Shown here piece by piece: positions 18,498 to 27,887 of a stretch of DNA of 59,344 nt (position 1 is the stretch's first letter; each line of letters starts with the position of its first letter). Location: assembly GCA_003133545.1 (NCBI GenBank), contig PKYA01000201.1, positions 1 through 59,344 on the forward strand, read 5' to 3'. The notes under the pieces are model-generated. The model ran no database searches, was not told the DNA's origin, and worked only from the letters and a program-made list of their open reading frames with translations. The DNA comes from Acidimicrobiaceae bacterium (GTDB lineage: Bacteria; Actinomycetota; Acidimicrobiia; Acidimicrobiales; RAAP-2). Position numbers and translations under genes: made by a program.

Positions 18498-21400
18498 GAA
18501 CTGATGTCCAGTACGTCCAGGATGCCCCGGGCCGGGATGTCGACCCACTCCGGCCGGCTGTTCGTCTCGTACCCGAGCTCGTAGATGGCCTTCTCGAGCA
18601 CGAAGAAGTCGAAGAGCTGCGCCAGCTGCGTGACGTCGGGCGGCAGGTAGGCGGCGTCGTCGGCGACCTCGAGGTACGAGGCGAGGAACGTGCCGGAGAT
18701 CCAACGGTGCCAGAACGTGAGCCAATTGTCGATGGTCGGCCGGTCGAACGAAGCGGTCGAGGTACCCAGATCACGCGTCAAGCGGATCGCCGCCGTGCGG
18801 CCGGCGTAGTGAAAGGAGCGCACCATGCCCGCCAGGTCCACCACGGCGGGGCGCTTCAGCCTGCGCCGGCCCAGCGAGCGACTGGGCTCGCCCTCGAAGT
18901 CGATGATGACGAAGTCCTTGCCGGTCCACAGGACCTGCCCCAGGTGGTAGTCACCATGGCAGCGGATGCGGTCCGCCGTGATCGGCAGCATGCTCATCTT
19001 TCGCATGCGGTCGACGATCTCGTTCTCCCGCTGCAGCACCTGATCGAGATGCACCGACCGGGCCGGCAGTGACCGCGCCTCGTTGAAGACCTTGCGGGTG
19101 AGGCTGCGCGCGCCGTGGTAGAGCGCCTGGCGGTCCAGCGCGGTCATGGGCTCGGGGGCGAAGTCGGGATCGCGGTGATCCGAGGTCAGGGCGCGGTGCA
19201 GTTCGGCCGTCCGCCGGCCCAGCAGGGAGGCCCACTCGAGGTGCGCGCCGACCAGCAGGTGGCCCGGCTCGAGCTCGCCCCTGTCGAGTGCGAACAGATT
19301 GCGCGGCGGGGCCAGGCGGAGCTCGGCGTCCTGGCGATGGGCCAGCGCCTCTTCCAACCCGTGGACGAGCGCGTCCACGACGTAGGTCCACCCGTCGCCC
19401 TCGTTCGAGATGAACTCCTCCAGCACGGCCACCGTGGTGGGGGCCGCTCCCGGCGCGTCGGGCCGGTACTCGACGCTGCCCCCGCTTCTCGGTGCGTGCG
19501 GGAAGCGGGCGCGTTCGCTCAGGAAGCGGCCGACCTCGACTCCGGGATTGATGCCCTCTTCGAAGCGCCGGATGAACTTCATGATGGCCTGGTCCCCGAG
19601 CTGGACCGAGCTGTTGGACTGCTCGGCGGAGAGGGGCACAGGCACGTAGTCGTCGGTCACGAACCCGTCGAATTGGCGCAGGATCGGCGACGGCAGGCCG
19701 ACCAGCTTGCCGCCACTTCCTCCGAGCGAGCGCCGCCGGGCGAGCAGCTCGACCATCAGCGTGACGAACGAAGGCTCGAAGACGGCGTCGAAGACCACAC
19801 CGGGGATCCCGTCCGCCCTCAGATCGGCCACCACGGCGTCGCCGTGCCACTTCTTCAACTCGTCCGCCCTGGTCCCCGTGGCGAAGGCGAGCGGGAGCGA
19901 GTAGCGCTCGGGACTGCCGTGGTCCAACTCGACGTTGACGATGAGCAGGTGCGCCACCGGCGCCGACCGGCGGCCGTTGGCCAGCAGAGGCACGGAGTCC
20001 ACCACGGTCGCCCGGGTGATGGTCCGCGCCTTTTGCGCGAACCACCGGCGCGTGGCCAGGTAGACGGGGAGGAACTCTTCGAAGGCGCGCTGCGCCCGCC
20101 CGTTGAGCCCGTTGAAGAGGTCGTCCCATTCACCGGGCACGACGAACGAGGGTCGCAGCGGAATGGCCTCGGGGGGCTCGCACTCGAGGGAGAACCAGTA
20201 GAAGCCGTGCGGGCCGAGCGTGATGAAGTAGGGCAGGTCGCCCACCGAGGGGAACTCCGAGTCCCCGAACAGCTCCACCGGCGTGGCACCGCAGAACTCC
20301 GAGAGGTCGAGCTCGACGCACTGCACGTTGCGGGACAGGTTGACCACCACCAGGATCCGCTCGTTCTGGTAGCGCCGGATGAAGGCGAACCCCTTGCGGT
20401 TGTCCGGGCGTAGGACCTCGAGCGTGCCGCGCCCGAAGGCCTTGTAGCGCTGGCGCAGCGCGATGAGCCGTTTCATCCACCACAGCAAGGAGTTGGGGTT
20501 CTCCTGCTGTGCCTCCACGTTCACGGCCTGGGAGTGGTACTCGGGGTCGATGATGACGGGCAGGAACAGGCGCTGGGGGTTGGCCGCCGAGAACCCTGCG
20601 TTGCGGTCGCTGTTCCACTGCATCGGCGTGCGCACCGCGTTGCGGTCCCCCAGGTAGATGTTGTCGCCCATCCCGATCTCGTCGCCGTAGTAGATGATCG
20701 GGGTGCCCGGCATGGAGAACAGGAGGCCGTTCATCATCTCGATCAGCTTGCGATCGTTGCCGAGCAGGGGTGCGAGCCGCCGGCGTATCCCCACGTTGAT
20801 CCGCGCCTGGGGGTCCTGCGCGTAAGCCCGGTACATGTAGTCCCGCTCCTCGTCGGTGACCATCTCGAGGGTCAGCTCGTCGTGGTTGCGCAGGAACAAC
20901 GCCCACTGGCACTCCGGTGGCGTGGCCGGCGTCTCGGCCAGGATGTCCACCATCGGGAACCGGTCCTCCTGGCGGGCCGCCATGAACATCCGGGGCATGA
21001 GCGGGAAATGGAAGGCCATGTGGCAGGTATCGCCGTTGCCCATGTACGCCACGGCATCCTCGGGCCATTGGTTGGCCTCGGCCAGCAACATGCGGTCCTC
21101 GAACCTCTCGTCGACATGGGCCCGGAGCTGGCGCAGGAAGGCGAAGGTCTCCGGAAGGTTCTCGCACGTCGTGCCCTCCCGCGCGTAGAGGTAGGGCACC
21201 GCATCGAGGCGCAGGCCGTCCACACCCATGGAGAGCCAGAAGTCGACCACGTCGAGCATGGCCTGTCGCACCGTCGGGTTGTCGTAGTTGAGGCTCGGCT
21301 GATGCGAGTAGAAGCGGTGCCAGAAGTAAGCCTGAGCGACCGGATCGAATGACCAGTTCGACGCTTCGAAATCCTGAAAGATGACGCGGGCGCCGGAGAA

Positions 21401-21868
21401 GCGGTCGGGCGTGTCACTCCAGAGGTAGAAGTCCCGGTGCACCGACCCCGGCTTGGCCAGCCGGGCCCGCTGGAACCACGGGTGCTCGTCCGAGGTGTGT
21501 GCCAGCACCAGCTCGGTGATGACCCGCATGCCGCGCCGGTGGGCCTCGCGTAGGAACAGGCGGAAATCCCGCAGCGAGCCGTAGGAAGGGTGTACCTGGC
21601 GGTAATCGGAGATGTCATAGCCGTCGTCGCGGAGCGGGGACGGGTAGAAGGGAAGGAGCCAGAGAGCGGTGACGCCCAGCTCCTGGAGGTAGTCAAGCTT
21701 CTCTATGAGCCCCCGGAAGTCACCGACTCCGTCGCCGTTGCCGTCATGGAAGGCGCGCACGTGGACCTCGTAGATGACAGCGTCCTTGTACCAGAGGCTC
21801 GACGATGGTGTGACGAGCATGCTCTCCAGCGGTTCGGCCTCCGCTCGCAGGTCATCGAGCGCGGTCAC
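18494..21868 (-). CDS. treS: trehalose synthase / maltokinase fusion (TreS-Mak)
   Basis: An 1124-residue two-domain protein. Residues about 20-570 are GH13_16 trehalose synthase: [56 protein letters not shown] (nucleophile), MLLAEANQWPEDAVAYMG (acid Glu), FLRNHDELTLEMV. From about 620 on is a maltokinase (Pep2/Mak): WFAQKAR near its start, MKFIRRFEEGINPGVEVGRF, then the kinase loop RCHGDYHLGQVLWTGKDFVI with IDFEGEPSRSLGRRR. Together they convert trehalose to maltose and then to maltose 1-phosphate, the GlgE substrate. TreS and Mak are separate genes in mycobacteria; fusions are known elsewhere. GTG 21868 overlaps the glgE stop as GTGA. Confidence 0.95.
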   Translation of the reverse strand: MTALDDLRAEAEPLESMLVTPSSSLWYKDAVIYEVHVRAFHDGNGDGVGDFRGLIEKLDYLQELGVTALWLLPFYPSPLRDDGYDISDYRQVHPSYGSLRDFRLFLREAHRRGMRVITELVLAHTSDEHPWFQRARLAKPGSVHRDFYLWSDTPDRFSGARVIFQDFEASNWSFDPVAQAYFWHRFYSHQPSLNYDNPTVRQAMLDVVDFWLSMGVDGLRLDAVPYLYAREGTTCENLPETFAFLRQLRAHVDERFEDRMLLAEANQWPEDAVAYMGNGDTCHMAFHFPLMPRMFMAARQEDRFPMVDILAETPATPPECQWALFLRNHDELTLEMVTDEERDYMYRAYAQDPQARINVGIRRRLAPLLGNDRKLIEMMNGLLFSMPGTPIIYYGDEIGMGDNIYLGDRNAVRTPMQWNSDRNAGFSAANPQRLFLPVIIDPEYHSQAVNVEAQQENPNSLLWWMKRLIALRQRYKAFGRGTLEVLRPDNRKGFAFIRRYQNERILVVVNLSRNVQCVELDLSEFCGATPVELFGDSEFPSVGDLPYFITLGPHGFYWFSLECEPPEAIPLRPSFVVPGEWDDLFNGLNGRAQRAFEEFLPVYLATRRWFAQKARTITRATVVDSVPLLANGRRSAPVAHLLIVNVELDHGSPERYSLPLAFATGTRADELKKWHGDAVVADLRADGIPGVVFDAVFEPSFVTLMVELLARRRSLGGSGGKLVGLPSPILRQFDGFVTDDYVPVPLSAEQSNSSVQLGDQAIMKFIRRFEEGINPGVEVGRFLSERARFPHAPRSGGSVEYRPDAPGAAPTTVAVLEEFISNEGDGWTYVVDALVHGLEEALAHRQDAELRLAPPRNLFALDRGELEPGHLLVGAHLEWASLLGRRTAELHRALTSDHRDPDFAPEPMTALDRQALYHGARSLTRKVFNEARSLPARSVHLDQVLQRENEIVDRMRKMSMLPITADRIRCHGDYHLGQVLWTGKDFVIIDFEGEPSRSLGRRRLKRPAVVDLAGMVRSFHYAGRTAAIRLTRDLGTSTASFDRPTIDNWLTFWHRWISGTFLASYLEVADDAAYLPPDVTQLAQLFDFFVLEKAIYELGYETNSRPEWVDIPARGILDVLDISS

Positions 21869-23994
21869 GCCGCCGCACCCGCCAACGCGGCCTCGCCCTG
21901 TTCGAGCGAGAACAGATGGGCGGCCAAACCCGACGGCTGGAGCATGACGAAATTGTGACGGCCCTGCCACTGGTAGCGGGCGCCCGTGAGAAGGTCGTGC
22001 ATCACATAGGGCCGCTCCGCGTCGACGCCCAGGAGGTCGAGGTCGAGGTCGACCCAGCCCGACTGCGCCTGCGCGAGGTCGAGGCTGACGATCACGACGA
22101 TCACGTCACGCCCGGCGCCGGCGTCACCCGGCCCCTGGCGGGATTTCGAGTAGGCCATGATCTGGTCGTTGTCGACGTGGTGAAACCGCAGGGCGTCGTT
22201 GAACTGCAGCGCCGCGTGGTCCTGGCGGATCCTGTTCAACCGGGCGATGAATTCGGACAAGCTGTCGAGGCGCGTGAGATCCCAGGAACGGACTTCGTAC
22301 TTCTCGGAGTGGAGATACTCCTCGGAGCCCGAGAGCCGGGGCTGGTGCTCTTGCAATTCGAAGGCCGGACCGTAAATTCCGTAGCTGGCGCTGAGCGTGG
22401 CGGCCAGGACCAGCCGGCACAAGAATGCCGCCCGCCCGCCGGTCTGGAGCGTCTCCGTCAAGATGTCAGGCGTGTTCGGCCAGAAATTCGGGCGGAAGTA
22501 CTCGGCCATGTCGGTCTGCGTCAGCTCGGTCATGTACGTCTCGAGCTCCCACTTCGAGACGCGCCAGGCGAAGTAGGTGTAGGACTGGGTGAACCCGACC
22601 TTGGCCAGCTGCTGCATGACCTTGGGACGCGTGAAGGCCTCGGACAGGAAGATCACCTCGGGGTTCTCCGCCCGCACCTGCCGGATCATCCACTCCCAGA
22701 ATGCAAGGGGCTTGGTGTGCGGGTTGTCCACCCGGAAGACCTTCACGCCCTGGTTCACCCAGAAGCGGACCACTTCGAGCAGTTCGGCCCACAGGGACTG
22801 CCAGTCCGGTGTGTCGAAGTCCAACGGGTAGATGTCCTCGTAGCGCTTGGGGGGATTCTCGGCGTACCGGATGCTCCCGTCGGGTCGATGGCGGAACCAT
22901 TCGGGGTGCTGCGTCACCCAGGGGTGGTCGGGCGAAGCCTGAAAGGCCAGATCGATCGCCACGTCGATGCCCCGCGCCGCGGCCGCGGTGACGAGCTCTT
23001 TGAAGTCCTCGAGCGAGCCCAGCTCGGGATGGATCGACCGGTGGCCGCCCTCGGAGGAGCCTATGGCCCACGGGCTGCCCGGATCCCCCTTGGCGGCGCG
23101 CGTCGCGCCATCGCACCCCTTTCGGCCCGTCCATCCGATGGGATGGATGGGCGGGAGGTACAGCACATCGAACCCCATGTGGGCCACGTAGGGCAGCCGG
23201 GCCCGCACGTCGGCGAACGTGCCGTGACGGGTCGGATCGGGGGAAGCCGACCGGGGGAACATTTCGTACCAGGTGCTGAAGCGGGCCTTCGCCCGGTCGG
23301 CCACCACGGTGAACACCTCCGACGTCATCGACTGGTCCGGATCGCAGCACCGATACATCAACCCGGCCAGGCGATCGGAGAAGATGAGCTCTCCCAGTGT
23401 GGCGACACCGGCCCACTCGGCGGCCTCGTCGGAGACCGTGCTCTCCAGCCCGCCCGATGCAGACCACAGATCCGCCGCCGCCAGCGTCAGCAAACGATGC
23501 TCGGTGCTCTGGGCCCGCCGGGAGCCCGCGTCGATCAGCTCGGCACCCACGCGGAGCTCGACGCCCACGTCCTGCCCGGCATCCACCCTGGCCCGCAAGT
23601 CACGGCGCCACGTCATGAAGCGATCGATCTTCGCCTGCACCACGAAGCGGTACTGGCCGATGGTCTCGACGGCGAACGCCGCCCGCCACCGATCGTTCTC
23701 CATCGGCTCCATCCGGGTCGCGGCCCAACGGTGCTCCCCGTCTTGGCGGTAGCGGAGATCGCACGTGATGAGGTCGTGCCCGTCGGTGAAGGCGTCCGCC
23801 TCGACCACCACGGTGTCGCCCACCGCCGCTTTGGCCGGCCGGCGACCGCAGTCCACCTGGGGACGCACACCGCTGATGACGGGTCGCACCCGGTTGACCG
23901 GCATCGGCAGGGACCGCGCCGCCCTAGAGTCCCTGGCTTCCTGGCCTGCTGGTTCTTCAACGGCACGGCGAGGAGCAGTGTGTCCTGTCGCCAT
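21865..23994 (-). CDS. glgE: alpha-1,4-glucan:maltose-1-phosphate maltosyltransferase
   Basis: A 709-residue GH13_3 enzyme that adds maltosyl units from maltose 1-phosphate to alpha-1,4-glucan. Marks: MPVNRVRPVISGVRPQVDCG at the family N-terminus, STWYEMFPRSAS, DVLYLPPIHPIGWTGRKG, AIGSSEGGHRSIHPELGSLE, DVAIDLAFQASPDHPWV, FRVDNPHTKPLAFWEWMI (nucleophile Asp) and VIFLSEAFTRPKVM (acid Glu), with YGIYGPAFELQEH later. It is the first gene of the operon. ATG 23994 gives a 30-residue extension before the usual family start; ATG 23904 is an alternative. A GAGAGG stretch lies 13 bases before 23994. Confidence 0.95.
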   Translation of the reverse strand: MATGHTAPRRAVEEPAGQEARDSRAARSLPMPVNRVRPVISGVRPQVDCGRRPAKAAVGDTVVVEADAFTDGHDLITCDLRYRQDGEHRWAATRMEPMENDRWRAAFAVETIGQYRFVVQAKIDRFMTWRRDLRARVDAGQDVGVELRVGAELIDAGSRRAQSTEHRLLTLAAADLWSASGGLESTVSDEAAEWAGVATLGELIFSDRLAGLMYRCCDPDQSMTSEVFTVVADRAKARFSTWYEMFPRSASPDPTRHGTFADVRARLPYVAHMGFDVLYLPPIHPIGWTGRKGCDGATRAAKGDPGSPWAIGSSEGGHRSIHPELGSLEDFKELVTAAAARGIDVAIDLAFQASPDHPWVTQHPEWFRHRPDGSIRYAENPPKRYEDIYPLDFDTPDWQSLWAELLEVVRFWVNQGVKVFRVDNPHTKPLAFWEWMIRQVRAENPEVIFLSEAFTRPKVMQQLAKVGFTQSYTYFAWRVSKWELETYMTELTQTDMAEYFRPNFWPNTPDILTETLQTGGRAAFLCRLVLAATLSASYGIYGPAFELQEHQPRLSGSEEYLHSEKYEVRSWDLTRLDSLSEFIARLNRIRQDHAALQFNDALRFHHVDNDQIMAYSKSRQGPGDAGAGRDVIVVIVSLDLAQAQSGWVDLDLDLLGVDAERPYVMHDLLTGARYQWQGRHNFVMLQPSGLAAHLFSLEQGEAALAGAAA

Positions 23995-24352
23995 ACGTCG
24001 GATACCACCTCTCTCGTCAGCTTCTTACCCGGCCCTCTCTACGCACAAACGAACCGGGTTGCGGGCCGGCCTCCGTCGGCTCCCGCGCGGCAGCGCAGGC
24101 GGGTTTTCGATATCTCGAGGATGTGCGGCGCCTGCTCTCATGGTATCGGTGCCGCGGTGCTTCCTCCGACGCGCGCGGGCACGGCGCGCCGCGTAACTGG
24201 CAATTTGGTGACCGAAATCAGCGATCGCAACGCTGCTGCAACCTTGGACCAATCGGAGGGCCGGATTCCGCTCGGTCTCGGGGCCTGCTCCGGCGTGGCG
24301 CGGGTGTGGGCAACGACTGACCCGGGAAAGGTCAAGGGCAGGAGTGATCGAC
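23995..24352. promoter_or_regulatory. divergent intergenic region, glgE / TIG protein
   Basis: 358 bp between divergently transcribed genes and therefore holding the promoters of both, including the large glucan operon. No convincing -35/-10 pair was found. ACCCGG at 24027-24032 and CCGGGT at 24054-24059 form a short inverted repeat that could be an operator. No gene is seen. Confidence 0.4.
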
Positions 24353-25099
24353 ATGGGACGCAAAGATTCCCGAGCCCCCGGGTCCTCACGGGGGAACGGC
24401 AACGAGACGGCGAGGCTGGACGCGATGCTGCCGGGGCAACGCGCCCTCGGCGCCATGGCCGAGGCAGCCCGCCGGGCCCGGGAGGTGAGCACGCGGACCG
24501 AACCCGAAGGCTGCACGACGACGCCGGTGCCGGGAGCGCCGGTACCCGGGCCGATCCGAATCCCCCACGACGAGCCACCCGAGCACGCCGGGCGCGTGCG
24601 CCAGTTGGAAGTATCGATTCTGGTCCTCGCCATCTTGGTGCTGGTGTCCGCGATCGCACTCGGTGTGTCCCTCGGCGACCACGGAAGTCCCGCCGCACCG
24701 CCGCGCTCCAGCGGTTCCACAGCCCGGCCCCCGGCCCGGCACCAGGAGGGCGGACACCACTCCACGGCGGCGGCGGCGAGCCCGGCGCCCGGCGGCACCA
24801 CCCCGGCTGCACCGGCCGCGTCGGTACCCCCAGTTGTGGGCAACGCGCCGCTGCTGTCCGCGCTGAGCCCGCACACGGGGGGCGCCGGTCAGGTGGTGGT
24901 GGTCTCGGGTGCCAACCTGATGAGCGCCGACGGAATGGTGCTGGCTCGGTTCGGCGGCCAGGAGGCGCCGACCAGCTGCCCCGTCCAGACGTCGTGCACG
25001 GTCACTGTGCCGGCCAACGTCGCCCAGGGGGGCGTGGTGCCGGTCACGATCACCACCGACGCCGGGACCTCCAACGCATTGACGTTCGACTACGACTGA
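24353..25099 (+). CDS. membrane-anchored IPT/TIG-domain protein
   Basis: A 248-residue protein: about 85 hydrophilic cytoplasmic residues with an Ala/Arg-rich helix, a membrane helix at about 87-106 (VSILVLAILVLVSAIALGV), a Ser/Pro/Ala/His linker, and a C-terminal Ig-like domain from about 170 (LSALSPHTGGAGQVVVVSGA, then a Cys pair in PTSCPVQTSCTVTVP, VPVTITTDAGTSN). This matches IPT/TIG folds, often used for binding or spacing at the cell surface. ATG 24353 has GGAG eight bases upstream and is preferred over GTG 24344. It is divergent from glgE with no evident functional link. Confidence 0.75.
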   Translation: MGRKDSRAPGSSRGNGNETARLDAMLPGQRALGAMAEAARRAREVSTRTEPEGCTTTPVPGAPVPGPIRIPHDEPPEHAGRVRQLEVSILVLAILVLVSAIALGVSLGDHGSPAAPPRSSGSTARPPARHQEGGHHSTAAAASPAPGGTTPAAPAASVPPVVGNAPLLSALSPHTGGAGQVVVVSGANLMSADGMVLARFGGQEAPTSCPVQTSCTVTVPANVAQGGVVPVTITTDAGTSNALTFDYD

Positions 25100-25210
25100 T
25101 CGGCAGCACCCGATTGCGCCGCACGGGCCAGAACCGGTGCCACTGGCGAGAACTAGTGTCACGGGGCCACGCCACTGTTCGGGTGGCCACTCGCCGGGGA
25201 AGGACCACAT

Positions 25211-26077
25211 ATGGGCATGCCAACGGATATCGGGATCATCGACACGATGCTGGGGTTCCCCCATCCCGACATGAAGGAGGTCTACCGGTTCATCACCCGC
25301 CAGACCCGGGACGCCCAGTCCAAAGAGGAGTTCGACTTCCCCGTCGAGTACATGTTCAAGGACGTGCCCGAGAAGGCGCTGGAAGGGTCCGACGATCCCA
25401 TCGGCGTGACACTGCGGGAGATGGACCTCTGGGGGATCGAGCGAGGCATGATCGGCGTGGGCGGCACCGGCACGAAGGCGTTGCAGCTCCACCCGGACCG
25501 TTTCATCGCCTCGACATCAGCCGACCCCAACGAAGGCATGGCGGGCATCAGTCGGATCGTCCGCGAATACGAGACGTTCGGCGTGCGGGCCGTCGGCGTC
25601 TTCCCGGCCGGGACATTTCCCCAGGTCCCGATCAACGACAAGAAGATGTACCCGATTTACGCCAAGTGCGTGGAACTCGGCATCCCCCTCTTCTGCTGCG
25701 CCGGCATCCCGGGCCCGCGCCTCAAGGCCGCCTGTCAACACGTGGAGCTGATCGACGAAGTGATGTTCGATTTCCCCGAGCTCGTCTTCGTGACCCGTCA
25801 TGGTTGCGAGCCGTGGACCGAGCTGGCCGTCAAGTTGATGCTCAAATGGCCCGGCCTGCACTACTCCACGAGTGCCTTCGCCCCCAAGTACTACCCGAAG
25901 GACGTGATCAACTATGCCAACACGCGGGGCGCCGACAAGATCATCTACGCCGGGTACTTCCCGATGGGTCTCTCGCTCGAGCGGATCATGACAGAGATGC
26001 CCAACGTCGGGCTCAAAGACGACGTGTGGCCGAAGTTCCTCCGCACCAACGCGCTGCGGGTGCTGGGCCTCGAATAG
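25211..26077 (+). CDS. amidohydrolase-like TIM-barrel protein lacking usual metal ligands
   Basis: A 288-residue protein of the amidohydrolase-2 (ACMSD-related) type by overall layout. The expected metal-site residues are mostly absent: the first strand reads GIIDTMLGFPHP instead of DxHxH, the mid-barrel strand is LFCCAGIPGP without a His, and the final Asp strand is IIYAGYFPMG where SDYPH would stand. FVTRHGCEPW does keep the ISHGG-like His. It may be a non-catalytic or differently active relative. A GGAAGGACC sequence precedes the ATG. It stands alone between the TIG protein and a convergent maf gene. Confidence 0.75.
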   Translation: MGMPTDIGIIDTMLGFPHPDMKEVYRFITRQTRDAQSKEEFDFPVEYMFKDVPEKALEGSDDPIGVTLREMDLWGIERGMIGVGGTGTKALQLHPDRFIASTSADPNEGMAGISRIVREYETFGVRAVGVFPAGTFPQVPINDKKMYPIYAKCVELGIPLFCCAGIPGPRLKAACQHVELIDEVMFDFPELVFVTRHGCEPWTELAVKLMLKWPGLHYSTSAFAPKYYPKDVINYANTRGADKIIYAGYFPMGLSLERIMTEMPNVGLKDDVWPKFLRTNALRVLGLE

Positions 26078-26089
26078 TCGCGCCGCCCC

Positions 26090-26698
26090 TCATGCGCCGG
26101 CCGCATCGGTGTGACGCCACAGCTCGGTGATCGAGAGCCCCAGCTCGTTGAGCATGCGGCGAAAGAGGGGCAGGGAGAGGCCCAGTACATTGGTTGGATC
26201 ACCTTCGATACCCTCGACGAACGGGGCGGCCAGTCCGTCGATGCTGAACGCCCCGGCCAGCGCCAGCGGCTCGCCACTGGCCACGTAGGCATCCACCTCC
26301 GCCCGGCTCGGCTCGCCAAAACGCACCAAGGTGGTGGCCAGGCGGGAGAGGCGCACGCCGCTCCGCGTGTCGATAAGGCAGTGCCCGGTGTGCAACCGGG
26401 CATGGCTCCCCGAAAGCCGGCGCCACATGTCCACCGCCTCTTCTGCCGACGCGGGCTTGCCGAGCGCCACCCCGTCAAGATCGAGCATCGAATCGCACCC
26501 GAGCACCAAGCTCTCGGGGAACCCGGGCGCCACGGCGGAGGCCTTGCGCTCCGCGAGGACGACGACGGCGCGCGCCGTGGTCATGGTGCCCACGTCCTCG
26601 CGCACCCCGCTGACGGCCACCTGGGGGTCGAACCCGGCGGCGCGCAGGACGCGCCGGCGCGCCGTCGATGCCGAGGCCAAGACGAGTTGCGGAGCCAT
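26090..26698 (-). CDS. maf: Maf-family nucleotide pyrophosphatase
   Basis: A 202-residue Maf/Ham1-fold protein that hydrolyses non-canonical or selected nucleoside triphosphates to monophosphates. The N-terminus has LVLASASTARRRVLRAAGF (family SxSxRR), followed by ERKASAV, ESLVLGCDSMLDLDGVALGKP (the catalytic Asp region), SGSHARLHTG, and the C-terminal AGAFSIDGLAAPFVEGIEGD then NVLGLSLP. The ATG at 26698 is 49 bp from the divergent MoxR gene start, so they share a short promoter region. Confidence 0.92.
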   Translation of the reverse strand: MAPQLVLASASTARRRVLRAAGFDPQVAVSGVREDVGTMTTARAVVVLAERKASAVAPGFPESLVLGCDSMLDLDGVALGKPASAEEAVDMWRRLSGSHARLHTGHCLIDTRSGVRLSRLATTLVRFGEPSRAEVDAYVASGEPLALAGAFSIDGLAAPFVEGIEGDPTNVLGLSLPLFRRMLNELGLSITELWRHTDAAGA

Positions 26699-26747
26699 TG
26701 CCGCAGTACTACCACTGCGGTATCGGCCACCGCCCGGGTCTGGGAGA

Positions 26748-27887
26748 ATGGGCGGGGAGGTGTTCGCCATCGGCGTCGCATCGGTAGCTGAAGCGCTTTC
26801 GATCTCGGTCCAGGCCGGGGTACCCGTCCTTCTGTGGGGCAGCCCGGGCACCGGCAAGACATCGGTCGTGCGCGCCCTCGGGGAGCGGCTGGGTTGGCCG
26901 ACCGAGATCGTGATCGGCTCCATCCGCGAGCCGGCCGACTTCGCCGGCCTCCCGGTGGTCATCGACGGAGCGGTCCAGATGGCCCCCCCGCTGTGGGCAC
27001 GACGGCTGGCGGCCGCCGGACACGGGCTTCTCTTCCTCGACGAGCTGACGACGGCCCCACCCGCGGTGCAGGCCGCCATGCTCCGCGTCGTGCTCGAGAG
27101 AGTTGTCGGCGACCTCACGCTCCCGGCCGCGGTCCGCGTGGTGGCCGCGGCCAACCCGCCCGAGGAGGCAGCGGACGGATGGCAGCTTTCGGCGCCGCTG
27201 GCCAACCGGCTGGTGCACCTGGACTGGCCGGTCGACGCCCAGTCCGTTTCCCAGGGGATCGCCATGGGCTTTCCCGCACCCCCTCGCTTCGATGACCGGG
27301 TACCCGACGCGGCGCAGACGCTCGCCGCGCGCGCCCTCGTCGGCGCGTTCTTAGAGGTGCGGCCCGCGCTGGTGCTCGCCGTCCCCACCGTGGCCGAACA
27401 CGCGGGGCGCGCCTGGCCGAGCCCGCGCAGCTGGGAGTCGGTTGCCCGCCTCCTGGCCGCCTGCGACGCGACGGGAGCCTCGGACGATGCCCGGGCCCTC
27501 CTGGTGCTCGGGACAGTGGGCGAGGGCGCCGGGATCGAATTGCTCTCCTGGCTGGTGCACATGGACCTGCCCAATCCCGAAGAAGTGCTGGCCGACCCCG
27601 ACGGCTTCGAACTGCCGGAGCGGAGCGACCGCGCCTTCGCCGTGCTCACCGCGGTGGCCTCGGTCGCCATCGCGCACGGAGATGCCGCATCGTGGTCCGC
27701 CGCCTGGCGCGTGGTCGCCCGGGTGGCCGATAAGGCTCCCGACGTCGCCGCACTGGCGGCCCGGAACCTCGCCGGCGCTCGCCCACCGGGTGCCGAATTG
27801 CCCGCCGGGCTGTTGCACATCGCCCCCGTGTTGCGCACGGCCGGGCTGATGGGCCGGGAGGGTCAAGGTGATCCTCCGCCCGCTTGA
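26748..27887 (+). CDS. MoxR-type AAA+ ATPase
   Basis: A 379-residue ATPase. Walker A is LLWGSPGTGKTS (about residues 29-39), Walker B GLLFLDELTTAPP, and sensor 1 VVAAANPPEEAADGW. MoxR proteins usually act as chaperones with a VWA-domain partner, sometimes on metal-enzyme assembly; here the next gene encodes such a partner and overlaps this one by 20 bp. A C-terminal helical lid region completes it. It is distinct from the CoxD-type ATPase at 41.6 kb. ATG 26748 is used; GTG 26760 is an alternative. It heads an apparent seven-protein plus-strand unit reaching 34555. Confidence 0.88.
   Translation: MGGEVFAIGVASVAEALSISVQAGVPVLLWGSPGTGKTSVVRALGERLGWPTEIVIGSIREPADFAGLPVVIDGAVQMAPPLWARRLAAAGHGLLFLDELTTAPPAVQAAMLRVVLERVVGDLTLPAAVRVVAAANPPEEAADGWQLSAPLANRLVHLDWPVDAQSVSQGIAMGFPAPPRFDDRVPDAAQTLAARALVGAFLEVRPALVLAVPTVAEHAGRAWPSPRSWESVARLLAACDATGASDDARALLVLGTVGEGAGIELLSWLVHMDLPNPEEVLADPDGFELPERSDRAFAVLTAVASVAIAHGDAASWSAAWRVVARVADKAPDVAALAARNLAGARPPGAELPAGLLHIAPVLRTAGLMGREGQGDPPPA

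Noticed and set aside
21916-26130. A very long open plus-strand frame of about 1400 codons opposite glgE and beyond
   Set aside because: It mirrors glgE and crosses the TIG and amidohydrolase genes; the translation has no domain and is His/Arg/Gly-rich, as expected of the antisense frame of GC-rich codons.
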